Below, piece by piece: positions 45,885-56,340 of a stretch of 64,000 nucleotides of DNA. The DNA comes from Trissonchulus latispiculum. Lineage: Eukaryota > Nematoda > Enoplea > Enoplida > Ironidae. A program made the translations under genes and the position numbers. The stretch lies in contig JASAND010018240.1 of NCBI GenBank assembly GCA_030248195.1, positions 20,629 through 84,628 on the forward strand, in the 5' to 3' direction. Below the pieces are notes generated by a model. That model was not told the origin of the DNA and searched no databases. It saw only the letters and a program-made list of their open reading frames with translations. How positions within the stretch are numbered: position 1 is the stretch's first letter; each line of letters begins with the position of its first letter.

Positions 45885-47048
45885 GGGGGGGGCTACTTGG
45901 GTCAAAAATTCGACCCTCACGGATTTCGCTCAAATTGTGCCCACTGATACTCCCTAGGGCCGTGCGCAATCCATTGAAATTTGAGACTATTTCGTCCAGG
46001 AATAAAAAAGTTACAGCTATTCAAAATTTCCAATTCGTATTGAAAATGGCCTAAAACCGGAACTTTAAATATTTAGCTTCTGACAACGATAACTTACTCA
46101 AATCAAAACCGTTCGAAACGTTCTATGGCTCATTTTGTAGCCAAATACAATATCTAAAACTTGTCGAAGAGCTTTTTTCAAAATTCGGTTTCTAACTTTT
46201 GTAGTAATTCTTTCTGCGAGACCACCCCCAAAACACAGAAATTGAAAAATCAAGGAGATACGATTTTTGGCCGATAACTTTAAACAGTTGCAAAATGAAC
46301 GTTTGTGGCAAGAAGAAAAGTTTTTAAAATCAAAAAAGCTATCGATTGATATAGATATTGTGCTGTAGCGCTTCTACCAGGGCTGGCGGATCAGGAAGAA
46401 ACCAAGGATAAGCCCGAACGGGAGGCGTCAGGCACCCTTGTACCCACGAAACCAGGACCTAGAAGAGAGAAGGGAAGAGGGAGGTTCCGCTTTTCACTCA
46501 CCATTGAAAGTAAAGAATTGGCCCAGCCGGGGATCGAACCACGGCCCTTCTGATCCGGAAACAGACATGCTACCGCTACACCACAGGGCCATCAGCTGAA
46601 CTCCCTTTGCAGGCTTATCAATCTTTCCTATGCCTGCTTCCCTTACAGTGCATATTTGTAAAGTTATAAAATTTTCGAAAAATGCCACATTTTGACAAAT
46701 TTTTGGGGTTGCCTCACGGAAACGATTACTGTAAAAGTTAGAAACCGTATTTTGAAAAAAGCTCTGCAACAAAGTTTTAGATATTGTATTTAGCTACAAA
46801 ATGAGCTATAGAACGTCTCGAACGGTTTTGATTTGAGTAAGTTATCGTTGTCAGAAGCTAAAAATTTGAAGTTCCGGTTTTAGGCCATCTTCAATACGAA
46901 TTGGAAATTTTGAATGGCTGTAACTTTTTTATTCATGGATGAAATCGTCTCAAATTTCAATGGATTGCGTACGGCTCTAGAGAGTATCAATGGGCACAAT
47001 TTGAGCGAAATCCGTGAGGGTAGAATTTTTGACCCAAGCAGCCCCCCC
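45885..47048. mobile_element. TTAA-target element with about 315-bp inverted arms and a SINE inside
   Basis: Arms 45885-46200 and 46735-47048 are near-complementary (GGGCTACTTGGGTCAAAAAT, TTTGTAGCCAAATACAATAT and others). They are flanked by TTAA at 45881-45884 (shared with its neighbour) and 47049-47052. The unpaired centre holds the tRNA-derived SINE. Long inverted arms with no transposase mark it as non-autonomous. Confidence 0.85.
46512..46647 (-). repeat. tRNA-Arg(CCG)-like SINE
   Basis: On the minus strand 46590-46519 reads as a 72-nt tRNA-like body. It has 5' GGCCCTGTGGTGTAG, an anticodon arm TCTGTTTCCGGATCAGA (anticodon CCG) and a B-box GGTTCGATCC. The acceptor and T stems each contain mismatches, so a functional tRNA is unlikely. 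The leader GGAAGCAGGCATAGGAAAG and the trailer AATTCTTT are shared with the copy at 37979, showing a SINE and not a tRNA gene. Confidence 0.75.
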
Positions 47049-47125
47049 TTAATGTGCCGAGCATCTAGAAGCTAGAAAACACTAGGAAGGGTACGGTGTC
47101 GTACTCTTCCTATTATCAACTCTTG

Positions 47126-47786
47126 AATTCAGCAATTTCATTTTAGGAATAAGATATCTGAATAGGTCCATTCCAAAATGAAAAATGAAAAAAGAAGACT
47201 GTGATGAAGTTAGACTAAGGGAAAATTTGGTAAAATGATAGCAAATTTCTGGTCTGTCGAGACAAGCCTTTGGTATGTACCTGGATTTACTGGTTGAGTT
47301 CTATCCATCCAACCAGACATGTGCAAGAGAGAAAGTTGGGGGTGGTGTGTGCTTTTACCGGATTTCTCAGGTAATTTGCCAAAAAAACCGGAAAACCGGG
47401 TTTCTGCCCAAAATACCGGAAAATCCGGATAATTCGGATTCTGGGAGGCGAGTGAGCTCCAAGTCTGGGGGGGGCATAAGCCCCACCCCAACCTCTCAAA
47501 CACATGTATGTATGCATGGAGCTGTAATTAGAAACACCAGTTGAAAGCTCTGCAAGAAGCTGAAGTGTTGTTGTTGCTGTCTTCCAAGAGTACCTAAGGA
47601 GTGACTAATTCGGCACAACCGACCCGACCCGCCGTCCAGCACAAGTCTAGGTGTCTAGGTCAAATCATCGGGAAAGACCAGAATATAGAAGCTATGAAGA
47701 TACATAGCATAATATAGGAATTAAGTAGTCTGAGTTGTGACCCTGTGAGCCAGAGGACACTTGTGAGGACCTCCATTTGATGGTGT
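47126..47786. other. Spacer between the foldback cluster and the LTR element
   Basis: No gene recognised. About 47350-47470 is rich in CCGGAAAACCGG-type inverted units, followed by a short G run. The target duplication GTGT of the LTR element is at 47783-47786. Confidence 0.5.
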
Positions 47787-49207
47787 TGTAAAGTTGGAAG
47801 TGTACCGAACAACCAAACTCTACGAGTGGGAAACTGTGCACAAGGAGAACGTCGAACCTGGAGGAGATGTAGTTCCAGACGACCTATGCTAAGGGACCGT
47901 GTCAAAAAGATCTTCAAAAATTATCGAAGATCAAAGATTATGATTTTATTACACGATATTAATAATGCAGAAATAGTGTAATCGGCTTCTTTGTTGGTAG
48001 TTTTTAAGCAGTTTTTATTAAGAAGCCTTTCAGACTGTGCTCAATTGAAACCTTGCAAGAAACATTTCTGCAGCATATTAACAAGCTCATGTATTCATGG
48101 CTCTGTACAAAGAACGCCAATGCAGCTGCTGGTTGTAACCAAAACACCAGCAGTAAAAACAGTCAAATAAAAAGCAATCATGTTAAAATCGTGTGAACGT
48201 TTCTACAAAGACAAAAAATTCGTGAAATTTGAACGTTTACATGATTTTATTTTTGACATGTTTCCTAACCTCGCCAAAAGACCTAAGTGAATCTTACCGA
48301 ACGGAGTAAACCGCCGATGAAGAGCAAAGACTCAGAAATAACCTACCCCAAATTTGCTGAAATGTACATGCTTAAAATTAAAATAACTAACTACCTACCC
48401 AGTAAATCCTCAGAAAAGCCTTACCTACGGAATATACAATTCTAATACAAAAACCTAAACTGAGAAGACGCCCTAAAATGGTCTAAAAAGAGACCACATT
48501 TACTATAAAAATTATGCTTGACAAAGGGGCGAACCCCGAAATGCCTACAAAATAAAGTGCAATAGAGGTACAGAACCGAAAGTAACCTAACTAAACTTTA
48601 CAAAAGTATTCAATATTATATAAAAGAAGACAATAAAGTAATTTTTACAGACAAGATAAACATAATAGACAAATCCCAATAAACTAGCCTAATAAAGTGA
48701 ACTTATACTACTCAGATAAATTTTGAAAGGTTCGTAGAAAATTATGAGAGGAGAATAAAAGAAGAAACGTTCGTAAAAGGAAGAAAGAAACTTTGACTAA
48801 ATAATGAAAGAGCAATTAGTAATAGATTAGCTCTACAGGGTCACCCCGGAGCTGAATAATGTCTAAAGTGGTACCCACTTTAGACCGAATTGGAATAAAT
48901 AAAACACAGCAAATGCACGTACGCAAGGAAGGCGAGTGAAAATGACACAAGGCGACCAATCTGCACGACAAGTCTGCAGCCTAGTGACTAGGCTGGCTGA
49001 TACACATATACGTAATTTCCACATAAACGCACTAAACATCTCAACTCAAAGATTTTCAATTAAATTTCACAACACAATTTCAATGCAAATTTCACACATT
49101 ATAAATTCCTTCTAAAATAACATTTCTACACTAATTTCAGCCCAAAATAACTTCAATCAACACGCACTAATATTTTTAGAGGACCGACGTCACGTCGCCT
49201 CATTACA
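47787..49207 (-). repeat. 3' LTR of the LTR retrotransposon
   Basis: TGTAAAGTTGGAAGTGTACC at the plus-strand start, CCTCATTACA at the end. It differs from the 5' LTR by an inserted 373-bp element, a deletion of about 140 bp near 48970 and scattered single-base changes. Confidence 0.92.
47893..48265. mobile_element. Small TIR element inserted in the 3' LTR only
   Basis: Absent from the 5' LTR, which reads straight through GCTAACCTCGCC. Imperfect inverted ends GGGACCGTGTCAAAAA and GGAAACATGTCAAAAA, with TAA on both sides (47890-47892 and 48266-48268), suggest PIF/Harbinger type. Its absence from the sister LTR dates it after the retrotransposon. Confidence 0.75.
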
Positions 49208-51480
49208 TCTCCCCAGGGCTTACCGCCCGAGCTCCTGCGAGGGACGCATAACGAAAAAGTAGTCGAAAATTTAAACTTAGAAAATTTTAGGCGAATTTTT
49301 GGTAAATGGGTCTCATAACGTACGTACGAAAAAAATAAGTTATAATACATGACGAGTTATAAAACGGTATAAAAACAAGAAAACTAGCAAAATATGACTA
49401 AATAGGGTGACAAAGTTAGGGCTGACTTGGCGTCAGCGTACTAGTGAAGACCGGCCAGAAAAATGCGCTCGGGAACTGCCATTATTTTGCCACTGGGACG
49501 GTGCGCAATTGGGAATACCCAGTCCTCCAGCCGTCACGGCGAGGTACAAGTACCCTTATAAAAACAAACGGAAGCAAAACGTAAAAGCAAACAGATTATA
49601 AAAGAAGAAAAGGACCGGAATGTCAGCTTCATGAGAGCATCTTCAGGCTAAGGTACGGAGGTAACCTCTCGCACAGCTCACAGAGCGCAGATTTCGGTCG
49701 GGTGGGAGGGTGGGCCTAAGCTCGCTCGACTACCTCACTTCCCTTCGGATCTTCCGCAAAATTTAAGAACCAACAAGGTTATTAAAATAGGTTAATTTAG
49801 TAGAATCAAGAGTACATAATAACTAAGAGTGTGACAAGCGTCACGCTCTTCGCTATCAAGCGAAAAACATCATCTGCGCAATAACGGCTGACCCCCCCAC
49901 AACTGAGTATGTGCACTTCAAATATTGCCCGCTATGCCTACGTTCTAAAGCTCGCTACAGACGCACATTGAACCAACTGACTAGTTGTGTTTTTGAGCTT
50001 TAGAACGTAGGCATAGCGGGCAAAAATATTTGAAGTGCACATACTCAGTTGTGGGGGGGTCAGCCGTTATTGTGCAGATGATGTTTTTCGCTTGATAACT
50101 AAGAGCGTGACGCTTGTCACACTCTTAATTATTATGTACTCTTGGTAGAATTTAAAATTAAGTAAGTAAATCCCAGTGTTTCGCGTGAGATTAGGAGTAA
50201 GTTTGTGGAGTCTTTAATTAAAATATAAGTAATTAAAATTAAAAAGAGGACTACGAAGTAGTCCAAAACATGCTTAAGCATGTATAAGAAGAACCAAAAG
50301 GGTACAAACAAGTCCCCAAGTACCCTCGTGGCACTAAAGTATTAAATAAAATTAAAGTAGGGAGGGGTTAAATGGAGTCTTGAAGTTACCTTGAAACGCA
50401 AAACACCGGTTAAAATGTAAGTAAAAGTCCCTTAAAATAAGAAATTTTGGGGAAGATCCTCCCAACCGCCCTGCAGGCCCTAGAATAGAAGGGGCATATA
50501 AGTCGGGAGCTACTTTGGCGCACTGGAGTGGGACACAAAATTGACATTCAACAACATTTTTAAACTATTATAACCAAACAATGGGTACATAAAGGGCAGG
50601 AACAGTTGGGACTACTAAATAAGCTAAAATAATTTTGGTAAAAAGTGGCGGCAGATAGGGAAGACAATAGGACCTGGCCGATACGTCACGAATCCTCAGA
50701 CGTTACATCAGGTAACGGAGACTAATAAAAACACAAAACCCGCAACATGAATCAAACCCGTTAATAAAACTGCAAAAGTAGTAAGGAAATCTTCAAGAAA
50801 AGAATAGAGCTATATTTTAGTAAAATTTTTGGATTAACTTTAGTTAAATAATTAAAATATGCATAGTACACATATAAAGCTATAATGACAAGAATTATGC
50901 AAAAACCACAGACACAAATCACTACAAGGTACATAAAATTTAGGTTAAATTTTCAGAATAATGCTCAAGAAAAGGATAAAGTCATAATATATAAGTAGGA
51001 AAACTTCGTAAATTTTTAAAAGAATACTCGGGAAAAAGTTAATTTTTAAACATTAGTAACAAGGTATAAAATACTGGTAAGATACTAACAAAATAGGTAC
51101 TAAAGCATACATTTATGGAACTAGTATAACTAAAAAAAGATACCAAGAAATCGTCTTCTTTGGGGTGGGATATATGTACAGTAAACGTCACTATCGTAGG
51201 AATGGGTCAATCTTTGGAAAAGTCATAATATTGAGCAAGTAGAGTCACAATCGGATAAGGCACAATGAGAAAGGCAATAGTTGAGCAGATTTAGTCCAAA
51301 TAAGGGATTCTTCATAGGTTGAGTATAAAAGTGAGTCCAAAATAGGCAATATAGACCAGAATAGAGCGAGTTACAGCCAGGAAATAGAATCGTCATATAG
51401 TAAAATATAAGTCCAAATGAGAGAAAGTCCAGTCCAGTTGTATAAAGTCCAATAGGGAAAGTCAAATGGTGGAATAATGA
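49208..51480 (-). other. LTR element 3' non-coding region
   Basis: AT-rich, no supported reading frame. It starts with the polypurine tract and contains the 49807-50144 insertion. An open frame at 51223-51510 shows no family resemblance. Confidence 0.6.
49807..50144. mobile_element. CAAGAGTAC-family foldback element, 7-bp duplication GTAGAAT, inside the LTR element
   Basis: Ends CAAGAGTACATAATAACTAA and its complement. GTAGAAT is exact on both sides (49800-49806 and 50145-50151). The arms extend about 150 bp with only a short loop. CACAACTGAGTA and CATCATCTGCGCAATAACGG match the copy at 18732. It is therefore younger than the retrotransposon. Confidence 0.93.
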
Positions 51481-51490
51481 TGGGTAGGAA

Positions 51491-51566
51491 CCTCCGCCGT
51501 TATAGTACACTTCCGCCGTTATAGTGAACCTCCGCCGTTATGGTGAACCTCCGCCGTTATGGTGAT
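51491..51566. repeat. Four tandem 19-bp units CCTCCGCCGTTATGGTGAA
   Basis: Four head-to-tail copies with one to three changes each, downstream of the last ORF of the LTR element. Confidence 0.9.
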
Positions 51567-51853
51567 GAAAGGGATTGGGAATAACTAGTAAATAACCGTC
51601 ACGACTATTAACTGTACAGAAGGTAACCCGGTCACCGGTGTTACCTTAATCTGAGCCGGGCAGGCTCAGAAGTCGAACCATAAGGGACTGGAAGGATCGA
51701 GGGGCAGGCAGGAGTGAGCACGATGAGCATTGGCGGGGTCATAAAGGGCCACGCCAATGCAAGGATAGTAAACGTTTCTCTCCTCACCAGGAGGTGCCAG
51801 ACCCGCGATAAATTCGCCCGTTCTATTCGTCGGCATCCGTAACGGTGCCGCTG

Positions 51854-53397
51854 TCATCTGTGGCGGCGGGTAATCCGTTCCAAAGAACGGCGGAGCAAGG
51901 TCACCTCGCATCTAATTTTCAGTCGCATGGTCAATCCGTTTACGGATGACTCTAATAAAAGCGTCGTAGTCCGCCGCGGACAAGCGGGGTCCTCGCTTCC
52001 CAGTCGTCGTAAAAGTCCTGTGGACCTCCCTGGGTAAACCAGAGCATAATTTCTGTCCAGTAAGGACTCGTAGACAGGTGGTGTCAAACCAACTGCATGA
52101 AGTTCCTCGTCAGACGGCCTGGGTGGTAATGGAGGTGTTACCGGCCCCACTGTCACAGGGGGCGGCTGCAACCCTATGGGCTCGTGCGGAATTTCCGATG
52201 GCTGTGGGGGACGAAGTCCCGGTGGTGTAGTGACCAAAGAAAGCCCTGGGGTCGCCGTACCGGCCGCTCCCGAGGGGTCCGCAATTAGGCCACAGGCAAT
52301 GCGGGCCTGTTCTAGTACCTCTGGATCCATATTCAGTAACTGCCGTGGGTCCGTAATATGTGGGAAATAATCTACCAAGATACGGAGTCGACGCTCTTCT
52401 TCTGACAGGGGGAGTTCCTCCTCCTCTGGCAGGCCGAGTCGTGCGCGTTCATCTCGCTGTCGGGCTTGAGCTGAGGTAGACGGCTGTTCCTGGGTCTGGT
52501 AGAATTCCGCGGGCGTTGCGCCCTTTCTACCTTCCGATGGGTCCTTCTTACGTGTTACTGGTTTCGACGTAGGTAGCGGCGGCGGCATATACTCTTCATC
52601 TGGGTGGTCCCATTTCGGCTCCGCTCTAGGGGCTTTAGGCGCAGTGTCAGTGTCGGAGGTGTAGACCATGTTGCCAATGGTTTCGCCCCAAACCGCTGCT
52701 CAGCAGTCGCTGCTGTAGCCGGTTTCTGTTTAGACTGATCTTCTCGTTCCTTAGCGTCACGCTTTGGCGTAGTCACCGTTGACGCCGTTGGCTGCTGGTA
52801 ATATCGTTTGTTAGTAAAGTCCCGGGTCTCGCCCGGCGACACCGGTGGCAACTTCAAAAATTCCGGCGACTGCCGATTACTTGCCGAGTCAGATTGCGTA
52901 TCTCGTTGCCCCTCCTGCGGTGGCTTTGGCGGTTTCTGAGTCACTGTAGGGACCTCCTTGTGCCGGCCGTCACGGTCAGGCACCACGAGAGCCACTGCCT
53001 CAGGTGACTCATTTTCTCCTGGGAAGCCTTCTCCATCCGAGGACACGTATTCCAGGGCCCGCTGTGGCCCAGCAACGTTCGTCTCTTCGATTAGTTCTAA
53101 ATTCGCTTGTTGGCTGCCCTGGTCACCAGGTTTGGCCGGATCCCTTGCATGTTGTCGACCGTCCAGGGACAACTCCACGCGTCGCCAATCGATCGGATGT
53201 AAGGGCGTCCGTCGAAATCGCCACCGCATCCAGTCTCGCACGAATTCTATCAGTCTCTGATAGATGACAGTCCGCATAGGCTTCGACCGGTTAACCAGAC
53301 CGCCTAAACGCTCGTCAAAGGACCACAGCAGTTGATTCCGAATCGGGTCGTCTGGAGAAGTATGGCGCCACGGTATTAGCTGGCGTAGTGTATCCAT
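51854..53397 (-). pseudogene. LTR element ORF3, C-terminal Pro/Glu-rich part, split in two frames
   Basis: Two overlapping frames, 53397-52555 (280 codons) and 52669-51854 (271 codons). Codon usage and composition are continuous across them, so a frameshift near 52560-52670 probably splits one original protein. The first begins with a folded-looking basic segment (MDTLRQLIPW, RLIEFVRDWMRWRFRR), then becomes rich in P, E, Q and S. The second has an acidic patch (PEEEELPLSEEERRLR) and polyproline runs. I do not recognise a domain. It follows the exonuclease-like segment and may be its C-terminal extension. Confidence 0.6.
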
Positions 53398-53654
53398 CTG
53401 TACCTGGTGTTGGGCGTCTGAAGCACCGGATTGAAGAGGTGTCGCGCCTCAAACTTCCGCATGTGGGCCGTAGCCTCGCCGGCGTTGCTCTTGCAAGGTC
53501 TCCTCGACAGAGGGGCCGTACGCGTTATGCAACGTAGCCAATTGTAGTGCCATGTCATTAATAGGGCAATATATCTCTACGATCTAATAGGGCCCGAATC
53601 ATTTCCAAAATATTAAAGGTAGTCTCGACGTCGGCGATCAAACGCAAATCGGCC

Positions 53655-54486
53655 TCATGTGGCACCAAATGGAAACCACGATGACAGCATCCACGCTAAT
53701 CGGCACCGATTAGCCGTTTTTCGTAGGCCAGACCCGGTAACACGAATAAAACCTCGATAGTCACGACTCAAGGTCTCAGGTAGCGGTCCTTGGTACTGCT
53801 GATTTGGATAGTGACTCGAACGGCGCAAATCCCAGGCGAGAAGCCAGTATTCCTGAGTCTCCACGAGCCGGTGCTCTAATCCTTGAGTGCCCCAGGCACG
53901 GGCGATGCGTAACGCGTCAGCCGGTATGTCCACTGTACCCCAGACGGCCTGTAGGCAGGGATCGAACAACAGCTCCAGCAGTTTCAAGAATGGATAAAAG
54001 TCTTTCAATTGGGCCAGAATATAGCCTACCATGATCACAAAAATAGTCGGGCGTGCACGGCCAGGTTCATCACGATCTGGTCTCATGAACTGAAAGGTGG
54101 TAATAGCGGCGTCCTGCTGCATGCCAAACTGGGAACCACTCCCGCCCTCGACGTCAAATGCCACCAAGTTAGAGCCGCCCAGTAGCATAAGCAAATCTGG
54201 GAGGGTCCACAGAAAACGGGCAAATGAATCAATGACCACTACTGGCGTGCCTTGTTCCGACTGCTGAATATTCGCTTATGTGGGTGGGGACGAGGAACCC
54301 TCGCCATGGTTCCGATAGATAATTGCCCAAAACTATAGTAGCAGACTCATATTCCCCGCCCAGTGCATCTACGCCGAACTGGCGGTGCCGTTCTAAGAGG
54401 CTAGTATACATCTGAAAACTGGCATCAAGCCGTTCGTAATCCTCCATAATAGCACAAGGGTCCAACTGATCTAATTCAGTTGTCAA
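53655..54486 (-). pseudogene. LTR element ORF3, DEDD-type 3'-5' exonuclease-like domain
   Basis: Frame 54239-53655 (its open reading extends a few codons upstream) joined to frame 54486-54229. Seen: a lead-in VVVIDSFARFLWTLPDLL, then SNLVAFDVEGG (D29, E31 of the frame), then AITTFQF and PTIFVIMV, LKLLELLFDP and PADALRIARAWG. Known: DEDD exonucleases of the EXD/Werner type carry FDxEG as Exo I, then a LLQ-type strand, and a KVG....D...L helix as Exo II. The first motif and its context fit well, the second only loosely. The frame breaks before Exo III. The function (trimming RNA or single-stranded DNA 3' ends) is inferred. The copy is broken by frameshifts and cannot be active as it stands. Confidence 0.55.
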
Positions 54487-54577
54487 AAGTCGTAAACGAG
54501 GCAGGGCAGGGCCCGAAGGCTATACCTGCGCTGGGTACTCACTACCCCTGGTTGGGCGGCCTGTCCGGCACCCTCTG

Positions 54578-55510
54578 TCACTTCCATAGGTTGCTGATCT
54601 TTTCCTCCAATATCGTCTCCCTGGACTTCTTCCACAATCTGCAGTTCGCGAGAGGCCACATCATCCTCCTTTGTCGAAGGGTCCTCCTCCGACCTAACCT
54701 CTCCTTCCTCCTTGTCTTCGTCTGAGGCGGGCTCATAATCTGCCCCTCACTCTCTCGAGCGTCGCGCTCTACTTGTGGGGATGTCCCATCCCGTTCTGAA
54801 GTGTCCATGTGTTCCAATTTCGTAGGGGCTTTCAAAGCCTCTAAACATACTGCAGAAGCCACGCCCTGGCCGAACAGATGAAGCCAGGCCCGTACAGTCA
54901 CTGTACTGAGCAACGGCTCTGGGCTCGCAATTGCGGCCAGTAACAAATCCTGAATCGATCTTGCTGGTTGTAAGGACGACTGGCTTGGGGGTGGCTGTAC
55001 GTCACTGGCCACTGGATGTGGAGGGGTAGGGAGAGTAGGATTCTCCCCAGGGTCTGACAATACCGACGCTGGACTTGGTAGGGCTGGTGTACTAGCCCGT
55101 CGAAGCGCTGCTGTGGCTTGCGCTACATCTGCCTTAGCCTGCGTCTGGTCGCCAGATGGGGTAAGCTGTTCCTGTGCCCCTACTGCCATACCAGTCACTG
55201 GTAGGTCTGAGGTTCTGACTGAGGGAACCGCCAAGATACCCGTCACACTAAAGCTCGTAGGTTGTGGAGCCTCACCAGACCCAGCAGTCACTGCGGGTTG
55301 GTTGCCATCTTGTGGCTGATGTTGGGTCACCTCGTCAAGGGGAGGTCCCGGTTCCTCTGGATTACTCATCGGGAGGACTGGGTCCCAGAACTGGGGGTCT
55401 GGTGCAGGGTATTCGCTAAGGTCGTTTAAGTCTCCGGGATTGCAAGAGGGGCGAGAGCCACGTCGCTCAGGGAAATCCTTTCTTACCAGAAATGAAAATT
55501 CGTTGCCCAT
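54578..55510 (-). CDS. LTR element ORF3, N-terminal Pro/Ser-rich part with myristoylation-like start
   Basis: 310 codons. Begins MGNEFS, which fits the N-myristoylation pattern (Gly2, Ser6), then a long low-complexity stretch rich in P, S, T, A and Q. A short predicted helical part follows (QDLLLAAIASPEPLLSTVTVRAWLHLFGQG), then an acidic and basic tail. No homologous family recognised. Position between pol and the exonuclease-like frame suggests the N-terminus of the same ORF3 protein. The ninth and tenth codons contain GTAAGA, a good splice-donor match, so a spliced form is possible. It could also be a separate gag-like protein. Confidence 0.6.
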   Translation of the reverse strand: MGNEFSFLVRKDFPERRGSRPSCNPGDLNDLSEYPAPDPQFWDPVLPMSNPEEPGPPLDEVTQHQPQDGNQPAVTAGSGEAPQPTSFSVTGILAVPSVRTSDLPVTGMAVGAQEQLTPSGDQTQAKADVAQATAALRRASTPALPSPASVLSDPGENPTLPTPPHPVASDVQPPPSQSSLQPARSIQDLLLAAIASPEPLLSTVTVRAWLHLFGQGVASAVCLEALKAPTKLEHMDTSERDGTSPQVERDARESEGQIMSPPQTKTRRKERLGRRRTLRQRRMMWPLANCRLWKKSRETILEEKISNLWK

Positions 55511-56340
55511 AAACTAGGCAACGAAAATTGGCAGGGCGAGTCGTAGTAAGTAGAACAGTGATGAAAATGGTATCTGATGATCGTAACAAGTCCAGATAAT
55601 TGTATAAATTCTAGCAGTAGAATAAATCCAATGTAAGAGTATAGGATCAAATCACATAGAATTAATCCTAAAATCACAAAAACAGCAACATGGTTAACAT
55701 GTGTTGCAGGAAGATCCCGGCCTAAGAACTAGCTGAAGTAACTTCACCTAGATGTTCGTCCAAAACACGCAGTAAGGTACCCTTACTACGTGTTTCCTAA
55801 ACCTAGAACCGACAAAGCTCCATGCTTCTTGCCCCAACGATATTACATGCAAAGTCGTGGGTTGCCCAGGACTTAATGCATCCCTCAAACGATACCAAGA
55901 ATCTAAACTAAGCCTCAAAAAATGTGAAAAATCTAACAGAAAGTGAAAGCATGACAGATGTGAAACAAAAGAATGGAAAGTGAAAGAAACTACACATACA
56001 AAGATGGTGAACTACCTACTATTAACCTACGTAAGGGGAAAACTCAAACGAAACTACATACATAAGGATTAGAAACACACATACCCAGTATATACGCTTA
56101 TATAAGTGCATATAGGCGTACATAATAAAAACAGAAAACAGGGCAGGACCTCCTTGAATAATTTGCCACAAAACTAAGGAATCATAAGAATTAAAAGAGA
56201 ACCCCCTCGGTAAATTTAATGAAATGTAAAACCCTATAGTTTAGGGTTTGAAAAAGAATCAAAAATAGAAAGAAAGGAAATTAATAACCCCATGACTATG
56301 TTTTAGTAGCCATAGGTTAGGGAGAGAAAGTTTTGAAATT
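55511..56340 (-). other. Gap between truncated RT and ORF3 of the LTR element
   Basis: About 830 bp of AT-rich sequence without coding signal, where RT core, RNase H and integrase would be expected. Either a deletion removed them or this copy belongs to a non-autonomous family. Confidence 0.6.

Larger units (their letters stand above)
44204..47125. mobile_element. CAAGAGT-ended foldback element carrying a chain of nested elements
   Basis: Outer arms of about 75 bp: CAAGAGTGATAGGAAGAGTA..CTAGATGCTCGGCACA at 44204-44275, with the complement at 47053-47125. The flanks are ATTTCAG and AATTCAG (6 of 7 identical). Everything between the arms is later insertions, listed separately. It begins 78 bp upstream of the GPCR start codon, where a promoter or 5' UTR would be expected. 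Confidence 0.8.

Noticed and set aside
46519..46590. Functional tRNA-Arg gene on the minus strand
   Set aside because: Stem mismatches and a second copy with the same non-tRNA flanks show a SINE.
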